Source of the DNA: Pirellulaceae bacterium
GTDB lineage: Bacteria; Planctomycetota; Planctomycetia; Pirellulales; Pirellulaceae
Assembly: GCA_022448645.1 (NCBI GenBank)
Contig: JAKVBZ010000083.1
Location: forward strand, 1-22,916
Reading direction: 5' to 3'
Length of the DNA stretch: 22,916 nucleotides
Shown here piece after piece: positions 1 through 6,966 of the stretch. The notes under the pieces are model-generated. The model had not been told where the DNA came from, made no database searches, and worked only from the letters and a program-made list of their open reading frames with translations. The first letter of the stretch is position 1; the number at the start of each line of letters is the position of its first letter. The position numbers and the translations under genes were made by a program.

Positions 1-816
1 CTTGCGGCGGAACGAGGATCGCAGTGTGGCTTTAGTATGGGCCATACGAATTCAAGTGGTAACCTCTGCATTGGAAACGCTCCCAATCTGCCGTACATGC
101 TATTCCTCTATCCGTACTTTGAGCAACTATCTAGCTACGACGCGTTCTCGACGTTCATGTATACCCGCCACTGGAGTCATCCCGAATGGGTCGCGACGGG
201 AGTCACGTCGCTGAAAATGGAAATATTAACCTGTCCCAGCGATGGATTCGGCCCCAATCCAGGCAGGACCGCATCTCCGCCCAATCACTCGTTTTGGACC
301 AAATCTAACTATTACGGCATCTTCAGTGGACTGAACTGGGGAGATCTGGGACGCGAGCTTCGAGACGAATTGCCCCGTGAACGGCGAGCTGTTTTCGGCG
401 TAGCTCGCGAGACTGAACTCTCGCATATCACCGATGGTAGTAGCAATACGATCATGATGGCCGAGTACCTGACCGGAATTACGATGCCGGCGAATGATCT
501 TCGCGGTCATCTGTGGGGCAATTCGCCTCAACTTTTTCAGCGACTGACTCCCAACAGTTCTTCACCGGATATCTACTATGAAACGGAATGGTGTGGTACG
601 TCCGGGCACAATAGTCCCGAGGACAACCTTCCCTGTCGATTAGGGCCCACTAGTCCGCCTCGAGAGAATAGCCCCGTGGCCCGTAGTCATCATCCGGGAG
701 GCGTGAGCGTCGTGTTCGCCGACGGTAGCGTGCAATTCATCAGCGAAAACATCGATTTACTCACCTGGCAATTCCTGGGCTGGATGGCTGACGGGCAGGT
801 TGTGAGTGAGTATTAA
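1..816 (+). CDS. DUF1559 family protein, C-terminal part (5' end outside window)
   Basis: The reading frame is open from the first base, so the protein begins before the window and the internal ATG at 37 is probably not the start. The visible 271 codons carry features of the planctomycete DUF1559 family: a CPSD segment (about base 232), an ITDGSSNT segment (about 427-450) and the C-terminal block with FADGSVQFISENID (about 715-756), the H-X9-DG type ending. Family members are usually type IV pilin-like proteins with an N-terminal N-methylation/transmembrane helix, occurring in many paralogues per planctomycete genome; their function is unknown. The N-terminal helix cannot be checked here. The gene ends in TAA at 814-816 and converges on the SDR gene with only 35 bases between stops. 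Confidence 0.9.
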   Translation, partial: LAAERGSQCGFSMGHTNSSGNLCIGNAPNLPYMLFLYPYFEQLSSYDAFSTFMYTRHWSHPEWVATGVTSLKMEILTCPSDGFGPNPGRTASPPNHSFWTKSNYYGIFSGLNWGDLGRELRDELPRERRAVFGVARETELSHITDGSSNTIMMAEYLTGITMPANDLRGHLWGNSPQLFQRLTPNSSSPDIYYETEWCGTSGHNSPEDNLPCRLGPTSPPRENSPVARSHHPGGVSVVFADGSVQFISENIDLLTWQFLGWMADGQVVSEY

Positions 817-851
817 TGCTTTTCCGTTATGGATCAGCTACAGAGGCCTCT

Positions 852-1610
852 TCAAAGCGTCGTATAACCGCCGTCGACTACCATCACCGAACCGGTGGCA
901 AACGAGGCTTCGTCACTGGCCAGATACAATGCTGCGGTGGCCACTTCCATGGGCTCAGCAAATCGTTTCAGCAGATTAAGATCCTTGTAAGGAGCCAACT
1001 TCTCTTCGGGTATGTTGAAATTGATGGGCGTGTTCATGGAGCCTGGGCATAAGACGTTAACACGGATGTTGTCAGACGCGTGGTCTACAGCCATGCACTT
1101 GGCAAGTCCAATGACACCTCCCTTGCTGGCATTGTAAGAAGCCTGCATGGCGTTGCCGACCAAACCTGACAGCGAAGAAATACAGAGGATACTGCCACCT
1201 CCGCTGTGACGCATCTGAGGGATGGCGGCTTTGGAGCAGAGAAACATCGATTTGAGGTTCGTGTTCAGTACAAGGTCCCATTCCTCTTCGGTGGTTTCAA
1301 CGACATCCTTGTTGACTTGCACGCCTACATTGTTGACCAGGATATCCAAGCGGCCATAGGCATCGATAGTCGCTTCGACCATTCGTTCGATATCCTCCGC
1401 CTGGCTCACGTTGACATGGGAATAGATCGCCTGTCCTCCTGCGGCTGTGATTTGGGCGACGGTTTCGTGCCCCTGATCATCGTTGATGTCGGCAGCCATG
1501 ACTCGTGCACCTTCACGAGCGAAGAGTACAGCGATGGCTTCACCGAGCCCCATGGCGGATCCTGTGACAATAGCCACCTTGTCCTGTAAGCGATTTTTAC
1601 CTTCCGTCAC
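852..1610 (-). CDS. SDR family NAD(P)-dependent oxidoreductase
   Basis: A 252-residue classical short-chain dehydrogenase of normal family length. Visible motifs: the cofactor glycine motif TGSAMGLG (residues 16-23), Asp41 at the end of the second strand (suggesting NAD rather than NADP), NNVG at 93-96 in place of the usual NNAG, Asn118, and the catalytic Ser146/Tyr159/Lys163 (YNASK). The C-terminus has the usual LASDEASFATGSVMVVDGG block. It should be a cytoplasmic alcohol/ketone or sugar oxidoreductase; the substrate cannot be read from sequence. The start is GTG at 1608-1610, supported by AAGGAG at 1618-1623, seven bases upstream. The nearby carbohydrate genes make a sugar or polyol substrate plausible, but that is inference. 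Confidence 0.93.
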   Translation of the reverse strand: MTEGKNRLQDKVAIVTGSAMGLGEAIAVLFAREGARVMAADINDDQGHETVAQITAAGGQAIYSHVNVSQAEDIERMVEATIDAYGRLDILVNNVGVQVNKDVVETTEEEWDLVLNTNLKSMFLCSKAAIPQMRHSGGGSILCISSLSGLVGNAMQASYNASKGGVIGLAKCMAVDHASDNIRVNVLCPGSMNTPINFNIPEEKLAPYKDLNLLKRFAEPMEVATAALYLASDEASFATGSVMVVDGGYTTL

Positions 1611-1617
1611 GACTTAG

Positions 1618-1623
1618 CTCCTT
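1618..1623 (-). promoter_or_regulatory. Ribosome binding site deciding the GTG start of the SDR gene
   Basis: AAGGAG on the minus strand, seven bases before GTG at 1610. No in-frame ATG lies nearby, so this fixes the start. Confidence 0.7.
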
Positions 1624-1895
1624 AACCTGTGTTTCCAGCGGACTCTTGTTTTACTTGGTGAGGTCCTAGATTTTTGCGTGTGAGCCGTACTGCGTCAAGC
1701 GATTGCGGTAGCTTTCCTATGCGTAGGCCGAATCGAACGAGTGTGTCATGCTGTGAGAATACGTTAAATTCCAGCTTGACCCTTCCAGAGAGAAGGTGAA
1801 CTGACGGCGCGAGACTGCACGAAATGTGACGTAAGGCCACCGCAGGGAAAGCGAGGCTCGTCGAAGGTGAACAGCATTGGACGAGCGCCGCTGGC

Positions 1896-2046
1896 TCAAG
1901 GCATTTTCCGAAATGCCAGCCCAGACTGAAACAGCCTCAGCTTTACTAGAATGTCTTTGGCCCCAGGACTCTGTTCTGATCCGATCAAATCCAGCGCCCG
2001 TTTCGCCGTGCGGACGGCCAAGTCAAATTGTCCTGTGCCGCGCGGC
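1896..2046 (-). pseudogene. Possible C-terminal remnant of a TPR-type protein
   Basis: A stop-free stretch of about 50 codons on the minus strand ends in TGA at 1896-1898 and has no start of its own. It reads GQFDLAVRTAKRALDLI, then about 15 residues, then LRLFQSGLAFRKMP. This resembles the last TPR repeat and the tail (LYxxGxPFR) common in planctomycete TPR proteins. It is entered from the end of the GH42-like fragment in a different frame, so it looks like a leftover joined by deletion. The resemblance is from memory of family sequences and is short; chance coding character is not excluded. Confidence 0.35.
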
Positions 2047-2304
2047 CAACTCAAACATCCGATCCAGGTCGTCCAGTTCGTACCGTTCAGGTTCGGTTTC
2101 TACCCAGTTCCACGGATAAAAGGTGCGTACGATTTGCATCCCGGCCGCACGAATCCGTTGAAAGTCCTGATCCCAGAATTCTGCAGGTGGTACGGGAGGG
2201 CGGTAGTATTCGACGCCCACTGGAAACCGGCCTGACGGATCAGGTGACAAGTCTTTTGGGTGGCTTCGGTGTTGGAGCCAGTGATTGTCAATCAGGTCAC
2301 TCAT
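2023..2304 (-). pseudogene. GH42-like beta-galactosidase, N-terminal fragment
   Basis: From ATG at 2302-2304 the frame encodes about 93 residues. The segment FPVGVEYYRPPVPP, the acidic WDQDFQRIRAAGMQIVR helix and the FYPWNWVETEPERYELDDLD region match the first two strands and helices of a GH42 (or related GH-A) TIM barrel. A GGAG four to ten bases upstream shows that the original start and ribosome binding site survive. Full GH42 enzymes are around 600-700 residues; here the frame ends in TGA at 2023-2025 after the second helix and the catalytic glutamates are absent, so the product cannot be active. It would have been a cytoplasmic or exported galactosidase, fitting the galactoside theme of the GH36 gene. 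The longer open frame up to 2514 has no family resemblance. Confidence 0.65.
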
Positions 2305-2718
2305 AGTCGCTCCGATTATGGTCAACGTTTCGAGGCTTTCCAAGTGGCCGGACGACAAATGTTGGATCCTGGAGACAGCCCGTTCCAAGTAGCTTTCAGT
2401 GTGCGCGATCATGGAGGATCGCTGTGCGGACTTCAAAGGTGCAGGATCGCGCCTACCGTAGAGACAATAGGTGACCTGCCAGGAAGCTGAGAAACATCTG
2501 AGCAAACTCGCCAAGTTGTTTGAGACTGTCTAGGTGCCCGCTTTGACCGAGTGTCACTAGCTTCACCTGTGAAATGGCTGACGGAAAGCCCGGAATGATT
2601 CTCAGGGTGATGGGTGATCGCCCATTCGCCGTGGGCGTCGATCGGGAGGGAATGATGCAGTTGGTGCGCTGGCGTCCGTTGCCGTAGTCGGAAACGTGGT
2701 GAAGTGTGTTGGGTGTCG
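2305..2718. other. Gap without a recognisable gene
   Basis: About 410 bases between the GH42-like fragment and the MFS gene. A minus-strand frame ending in TAG at 2453-2455 is stop-free for roughly 100 codons and includes a stretch LDSLKQLGEFAQMFLSFLAG, but it has no good start, overlaps the 3' end of the MFS gene and matches nothing recognised. It may be another gene remnant. No repeat, RNA gene or clear terminator was found. Confidence 0.4.
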
Positions 2719-4095
2719 TTATCCTTCTGGTTTGAGTGGCTCACGAATCGGACGAAGTCTGTCGAAAATGAACAGTCCGACCGAGCCCACGATGCCCAGC
2801 CCGGCTGCGGCGAAGAAGGGCCACGATGATTGGAAGTTGGCTGCCTTGGGGTCGCATATCAACGGCACAATCCATGCGTAGATGACACTTCCCAAGCCGG
2901 AAAACGTAATGGCGAAACCGATGACTGTAGATCGCAGGCTGGGATCGACATGTTCCGACATGTATCCTGCATGTGACCAGCGCATGAACTGTCTCACAAA
3001 TTCGAACATCGCCACCATGGCGAACACTTGCCACGCGACTTGACTCGCCCCAATTCCCAAGCATGCTAACGAAAAACTTCCCAGCATCAGAACAGCCGCC
3101 AGGCCGGGTGCCTTCCGTCCGGCTAGCAAACCGACGGCAGCTCCTCCTGGAATCCACATGAGGGTCTTCAAGAGTTGTAGCCAGATCCAGCCATTGTCCT
3201 GGCCGCCAGGCTCGATCAGTCCAAGATCTTTGGCCCGATAAGGGAGGAACTGGTTGGAGGCTTGAAACACCGGCCCGCCGATCAGACACAAGGCAATTAC
3301 CAATGCCCAAAGCTTGGCAGATTTCGACAGTGTAACCAGGTCATCAAACGTTTGATTCCAACTTGGTGGCTGATCTCGCTCGTACCGGCCAGGCCGTTGT
3401 CCCCATAAGCCAATCATGGCGCCGCAAATGAGCGTTGTGCATGTAAGCAGCCAAAAGAGCATCTCAAAATCTGACAGATGTGGAGCCGATGTCATCGGCG
3501 TCAGATTAACCATCCGGGACCAGAATAGGGACCATTCGCTGTCGTGAATGAACTGCCCGAGTTCTTCGCCATAGATGATCGCCCGACCACCAAACGGAGC
3601 GAGAAAACTACCCACTCCCATCGAAGCCATCATCCACCCGTTCGAGCGTCCCTTCATTTCGGGCGCTACCATCTGAATCAGAGACACGCCGGCGATCCAC
3701 ATGACAGCTCCGGTTAAGCCTTGCCAAATCGCCAACACGGCGATCAAGTTAGGGTGCGGGTGCATGGTCAGGATGAAGGGAATCGGAGCCTTCCCTAACA
3801 GTGCGGCGCACCAAACGGCTCGCTCGCCGTAACGCCGAGACAGCAATCCTGCCAGCAAAGGTCCAATGATCCACGGAGTCACCTTGTATTTCACAACTTG
3901 AGCCCAAACGTCGAGCGGAAACGCGTTGGCTTCGGACTTGGCTAACGCTGTGCGTGCGTCGAAGTACAACGGCAACGCGTACTCAAGGACGTTCAAATAG
4001 AAGAAGCTGATCAGCGCGACGGGAACCACGATCAACAGACGAGCCGTTCCGGCGTTGCTGTCGAGCTGATCGGGTTGCTGAGATGGAGTGTTCAT
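2719..4095 (-). CDS. MFS transporter
   Basis: A 458-residue integral membrane protein with about twelve hydrophobic segments, beginning with LLIVVPVALISFFYLNVLEYALPL after a short polar N-terminus. The cytoplasmic loop after helix 2 is LLSRRYGERA, equivalent to the MFS motif A region. A central loop of about 30 polar residues (GQRPGRYERDQPPSWNQ) separates the two six-helix halves, and the length is normal for a complete transporter. It sits in the inner membrane; the substrate is unknown, with sugars or their breakdown products likely from context. ATG at 4093-4095 is the first usable start, without a strong Shine-Dalgarno sequence. It is divergent from the esterase gene across a 449-base gap. 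Confidence 0.9.
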   Translation of the reverse strand: MNTPSQQPDQLDSNAGTARLLIVVPVALISFFYLNVLEYALPLYFDARTALAKSEANAFPLDVWAQVVKYKVTPWIIGPLLAGLLSRRYGERAVWCAALLGKAPIPFILTMHPHPNLIAVLAIWQGLTGAVMWIAGVSLIQMVAPEMKGRSNGWMMASMGVGSFLAPFGGRAIIYGEELGQFIHDSEWSLFWSRMVNLTPMTSAPHLSDFEMLFWLLTCTTLICGAMIGLWGQRPGRYERDQPPSWNQTFDDLVTLSKSAKLWALVIALCLIGGPVFQASNQFLPYRAKDLGLIEPGGQDNGWIWLQLLKTLMWIPGGAAVGLLAGRKAPGLAAVLMLGSFSLACLGIGASQVAWQVFAMVAMFEFVRQFMRWSHAGYMSEHVDPSLRSTVIGFAITFSGLGSVIYAWIVPLICDPKAANFQSSWPFFAAAGLGIVGSVGLFIFDRLRPIREPLKPEG

Positions 4096-4444
4096 ATTGA
4101 TGATCTTTATGTGGAGTCAATGCTGAGGCATGGAACCACCACGACGAAGGACAGTGCCGATCGTTGACCTGCAAGCCAGAGTCGCCAGCTTCTTAGGACA
4201 CCACGAGGAAACCATACCCGCGCGCCTGTTTCCCGAAAATACCACTTAGCGAAAGCGAAGGTTGGGTGAGCTTGCCATGCAGCACCGTCGTAGGTCGAAT
4301 TTGGCCAAAACGCAGTGTGACTTTTAGCTTTTATGTCATCGAGAATATTTGCGGAAGGGTGTGACCTCTCCGAGGTTACTGACTTGCTGAAATACCGGAG
4401 GGCTTGCGTTCTTCTGCCACAACATAATACTTGATAGCGTGACG

Positions 4445-4472
4445 TTGGCACGTTCGGCTCACATTTTAAAAT
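4445..4472 (+). promoter_or_regulatory. Sigma70-type promoter candidate for the esterase gene
   Basis: TTGGCA at 4445-4450 and TAAAAT at 4467-4472, each five of six consensus bases, are separated by 16 bases. Transcription would begin near 4479, giving a leader of about 65 bases before GTG at 4545. Confidence 0.45.
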
Positions 4473-4532
4473 AGAGCTGTATTGATTCCCAACATTCAGC
4501 AGACTCGTACGCACTGCGACTGATTTTTCAAT

Positions 4533-4537
4533 AGGAG
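4533..4537 (+). promoter_or_regulatory. Ribosome binding site for the GTG-started esterase
   Basis: AGGAG seven bases before GTG 4545. It fixes the start and places a signal peptide at the N-terminus. Confidence 0.7.
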
Positions 4538-4544
4538 ACAATCC

Positions 4545-6758
4545 GTGACCTTTCAGGGAGTTAACTTGTTGCGTTTCATTCCTTTTTTCCTGGCTGCGCT
4601 TGTTTGGAATGGGTATTCGGCTGAGCTTTTAGCAGGTGACGCTGTACGGGTCCTTCCCACCGGTCAGCTGCCCGAGGACTCGCGACTTCAACCGCTCAAG
4701 CATCTGAAAGAATACTTTCCTTTTCACGTGCCCCCGACGGTTGAAAAATGGGAAGCTCGGCGAGAAGAGTTGCGACGGCGAGTACTCGTCGCTGCCGGGC
4801 TGTGGCCGATGCTCCGTCCAACCCCGCTGAATCCAGTGATTCACGGACGCACCGAGCGGGACGGTTTTACTGTCGATAAAGTCTATTTTGAAAGCATCCC
4901 GGGGCATTATGTCACGGGGCTCTTGTTCCGCCCTAAACAGATCGAAGGAAAAATCCCGGCCATCCTTTGTCCGCATGGCCACGGCGGTCGTCTGCAAGAC
5001 CACGGCGCTCAAAAGATCCGTCAAATCATCGCCGAAGGGAGAGAACGCTTTGAGTCTTCTGGTCGTTTTCCGAAGCTTGCCCGCTGCGCTCACCTGGCGC
5101 GGATGGGATGTGTGGCCTTCATCTATGACATGGTCGGGTATGCCGACAGTCAGCAGATTCCGAGAAAAGTAGTCCATGCTCCCCGTCGATCCAGGCCGCA
5201 TTTGGAAAACCCAGAACGTTGGGGATTCAGCACAGCCCAGGCCGACATGCGGTTGCAAAATACTCTTGGGTTGCAGCTGTACAATTCGATTCGTGGGCTC
5301 GACTTTCTCAGTAGCCTGCCGGAAGTGGATACCGATCGTCTGGCGGTGACAGGTAGCAGTGGTGGAGGGACACAAACCTTTCTGGTCTGTGCGGTGGACC
5401 CGCGACCAATGGCAGCCTTTCCACAGGGTATGGTGTCGACGTCCATGCAGGGTGGTTGCCTCTGCGAGAACGCTTGCCTGCTGCGAATTGGTACTGGTAA
5501 TGTCGAGTTAGCTGCCTTGTTTGCTCCGAAGCCCATGGCGATGACTGCGGCAGGGGATTGGACGCGCGATATGATGACGTCCGGTTTTCCAGAACTTCAG
5601 CAGCTCTATGGAATGTACGGTGTCAAAGAGAACGTGGCTTGTAAGAAGCTGGTCCATCTTCCGCATAACTACAATTATGTAACGCGGGCTCTCATGTATC
5701 GTTGGTTCAACAAACACCTCGGTCTGGGGCTGGAAGATCCTGTTCTGGAGGAAGACTTTGAGTTGCTTTCCGAACAAGAAAGAACCGTGTGGAGCGAAGA
5801 ACACCCGGCCCCCGTTCGTCGAGGTGAAGAATACGAGGTTTCCATCATCAAGTGGTGGGATCAGGAATCGCGCCAGCTCCTCTCCCAACTCCATCCTCAT
5901 GATGCCGATTCCTTGCTGGAGTATCGTAACGTTGTGGGCGGCGCTTGGGAGACGATCATCGGACGTCCTTTGCCGTCACCCGGTGATGTGACACGGCGCA
6001 AAATTACCAAGCACGATCGAGGAGACTTCCTCGAAATGACGGACCTGATACGCTACGAGGCTCGCGGAGAAGAGCTGCCAGTCATTTGGCTCTATCCACA
6101 AAACAGGGAGTGGAATGGGCATCTCGTTATCTGGGTGGACGGTAAAGGAAAACAAGCTCTCTATAGTGACACAGGAGTTCCCCGAGACGAAGTAGGCCAT
6201 TTGTTAGCACATGGCTACGCGGTCGCCGGACTGGACCTGTTGATGCAAGGCGAGTTCCTGGCTGAGGCGGAATCGTACCATGAGACGCGTATGGTGAAAG
6301 CGACTCGTGCCGCCGCTGCGTTTACGTTCGGTTATAATGATACGCTGTTCGTCCGACGCGTTCACGATATTATGTCACTAGTTGCTTGGGCTCGAGATGA
6401 TGGACGGACTTCACATGTCCATCTTGTCGGAGTCGATGGAGCGGGGCCGTTGGTTGCGGCCGCTGGCTCTCAGCTCGGTGAGACTGTCGAGAGACGAGTT
6501 GTGGATGCGCAAGGGTTCCGATTTCGCGATATCATTTCCGTGCGTGATCCTCAGTTTGTCCCGGGGGCCGTCAAATATGGCGACCTTCCCGGCATGCTCT
6601 CCTTGTCGGCACCGCAACCGATGTGGGTGTTGGGCGAAGCAAAGGATCTGCCGGATATCGTCCAGGCGGCGTACCAGGCTAGTTCAGCGCCGACCAACCT
6701 GCATGTGATGGATGGAAGCACCATGGATTTGGTGCAGGCGGCGTTTGAAATTCCCTGA
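4545..6758 (+). CDS. Secreted two-domain alpha/beta hydrolase (acetyl xylan esterase-like)
   Basis: A 737-residue protein with an N-terminal signal peptide (hydrophobic residues about 7-22, probable cleavage after YSA, residue 26). The first alpha/beta hydrolase domain (about 60-400) shows the oxyanion-side CPHGHGG (142-148), a long loop, and the nucleophile elbow GSSGG with Ser272. It resembles planctomycete acetyl xylan esterase/dienelactone-hydrolase-like proteins. The C-terminal half (about 440-737) again resembles a hydrolase fold (LPVIWLYPQNREWNG, HGYAVAGLDLL), but the equivalent elbow reads VHLVGVDGAGP, with Asp where Ser is expected, so that domain is probably non-catalytic. Likely role: deacetylating or de-esterifying plant or algal polysaccharide outside the cytoplasm. 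It is the first gene of a plus-strand group with the cytochrome and DUF1552 genes. The substrate is not readable. Confidence 0.85.
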   Translation: MTFQGVNLLRFIPFFLAALVWNGYSAELLAGDAVRVLPTGQLPEDSRLQPLKHLKEYFPFHVPPTVEKWEARREELRRRVLVAAGLWPMLRPTPLNPVIHGRTERDGFTVDKVYFESIPGHYVTGLLFRPKQIEGKIPAILCPHGHGGRLQDHGAQKIRQIIAEGRERFESSGRFPKLARCAHLARMGCVAFIYDMVGYADSQQIPRKVVHAPRRSRPHLENPERWGFSTAQADMRLQNTLGLQLYNSIRGLDFLSSLPEVDTDRLAVTGSSGGGTQTFLVCAVDPRPMAAFPQGMVSTSMQGGCLCENACLLRIGTGNVELAALFAPKPMAMTAAGDWTRDMMTSGFPELQQLYGMYGVKENVACKKLVHLPHNYNYVTRALMYRWFNKHLGLGLEDPVLEEDFELLSEQERTVWSEEHPAPVRRGEEYEVSIIKWWDQESRQLLSQLHPHDADSLLEYRNVVGGAWETIIGRPLPSPGDVTRRKITKHDRGDFLEMTDLIRYEARGEELPVIWLYPQNREWNGHLVIWVDGKGKQALYSDTGVPRDEVGHLLAHGYAVAGLDLLMQGEFLAEAESYHETRMVKATRAAAAFTFGYNDTLFVRRVHDIMSLVAWARDDGRTSHVHLVGVDGAGPLVAAAGSQLGETVERRVVDAQGFRFRDIISVRDPQFVPGAVKYGDLPGMLSLSAPQPMWVLGEAKDLPDIVQAAYQASSAPTNLHVMDGSTMDLVQAAFEIP

Positions 6759-6966
6759 CATGCGTTTCTCTTTCTTTGTAACGGAACGGAGCAAGCCGTC
6801 GAGTATGGTGTGAGAAATGTCAGCGGCGGGACGGGCCGACTGCGCGGCTCCAGTACAACGGGAGAGGTATTTCATCATGGCACGACAATCCACCAATAAA
6901 AGCACTTGATAGTCACCGATTTGTTGTATTCGACGATACTCTTCGTAAAGAGTTCTAAGGAATCCA

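Larger units (their letters stand above)
4096..4544. other. Divergent intergenic region between MFS and esterase genes
   Basis: No gene is supported here. A 144-codon minus-strand frame covers most of it but shows no domain, hydrophobic pattern or ribosome binding site. The region holds the plus-strand promoter candidate at 4445-4472 and must also hold the MFS promoter. Confidence 0.5.

Noticed and set aside
37..816. ATG at 37 as the true start of the DUF1559 gene
   Set aside because: The frame is open to the window edge, and family members carry an N-terminal helix that this start would lack.
2453..2719. Stop-free minus-strand frame after the MFS gene
   Set aside because: No start or family match, and it overlaps the MFS 3' end; kept only as a remark on the gap.
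4107..4541. 144-codon minus-strand ORF in the MFS/esterase gap
   Set aside because: No start signal or domain pattern, and it overlaps the better-supported promoter region.
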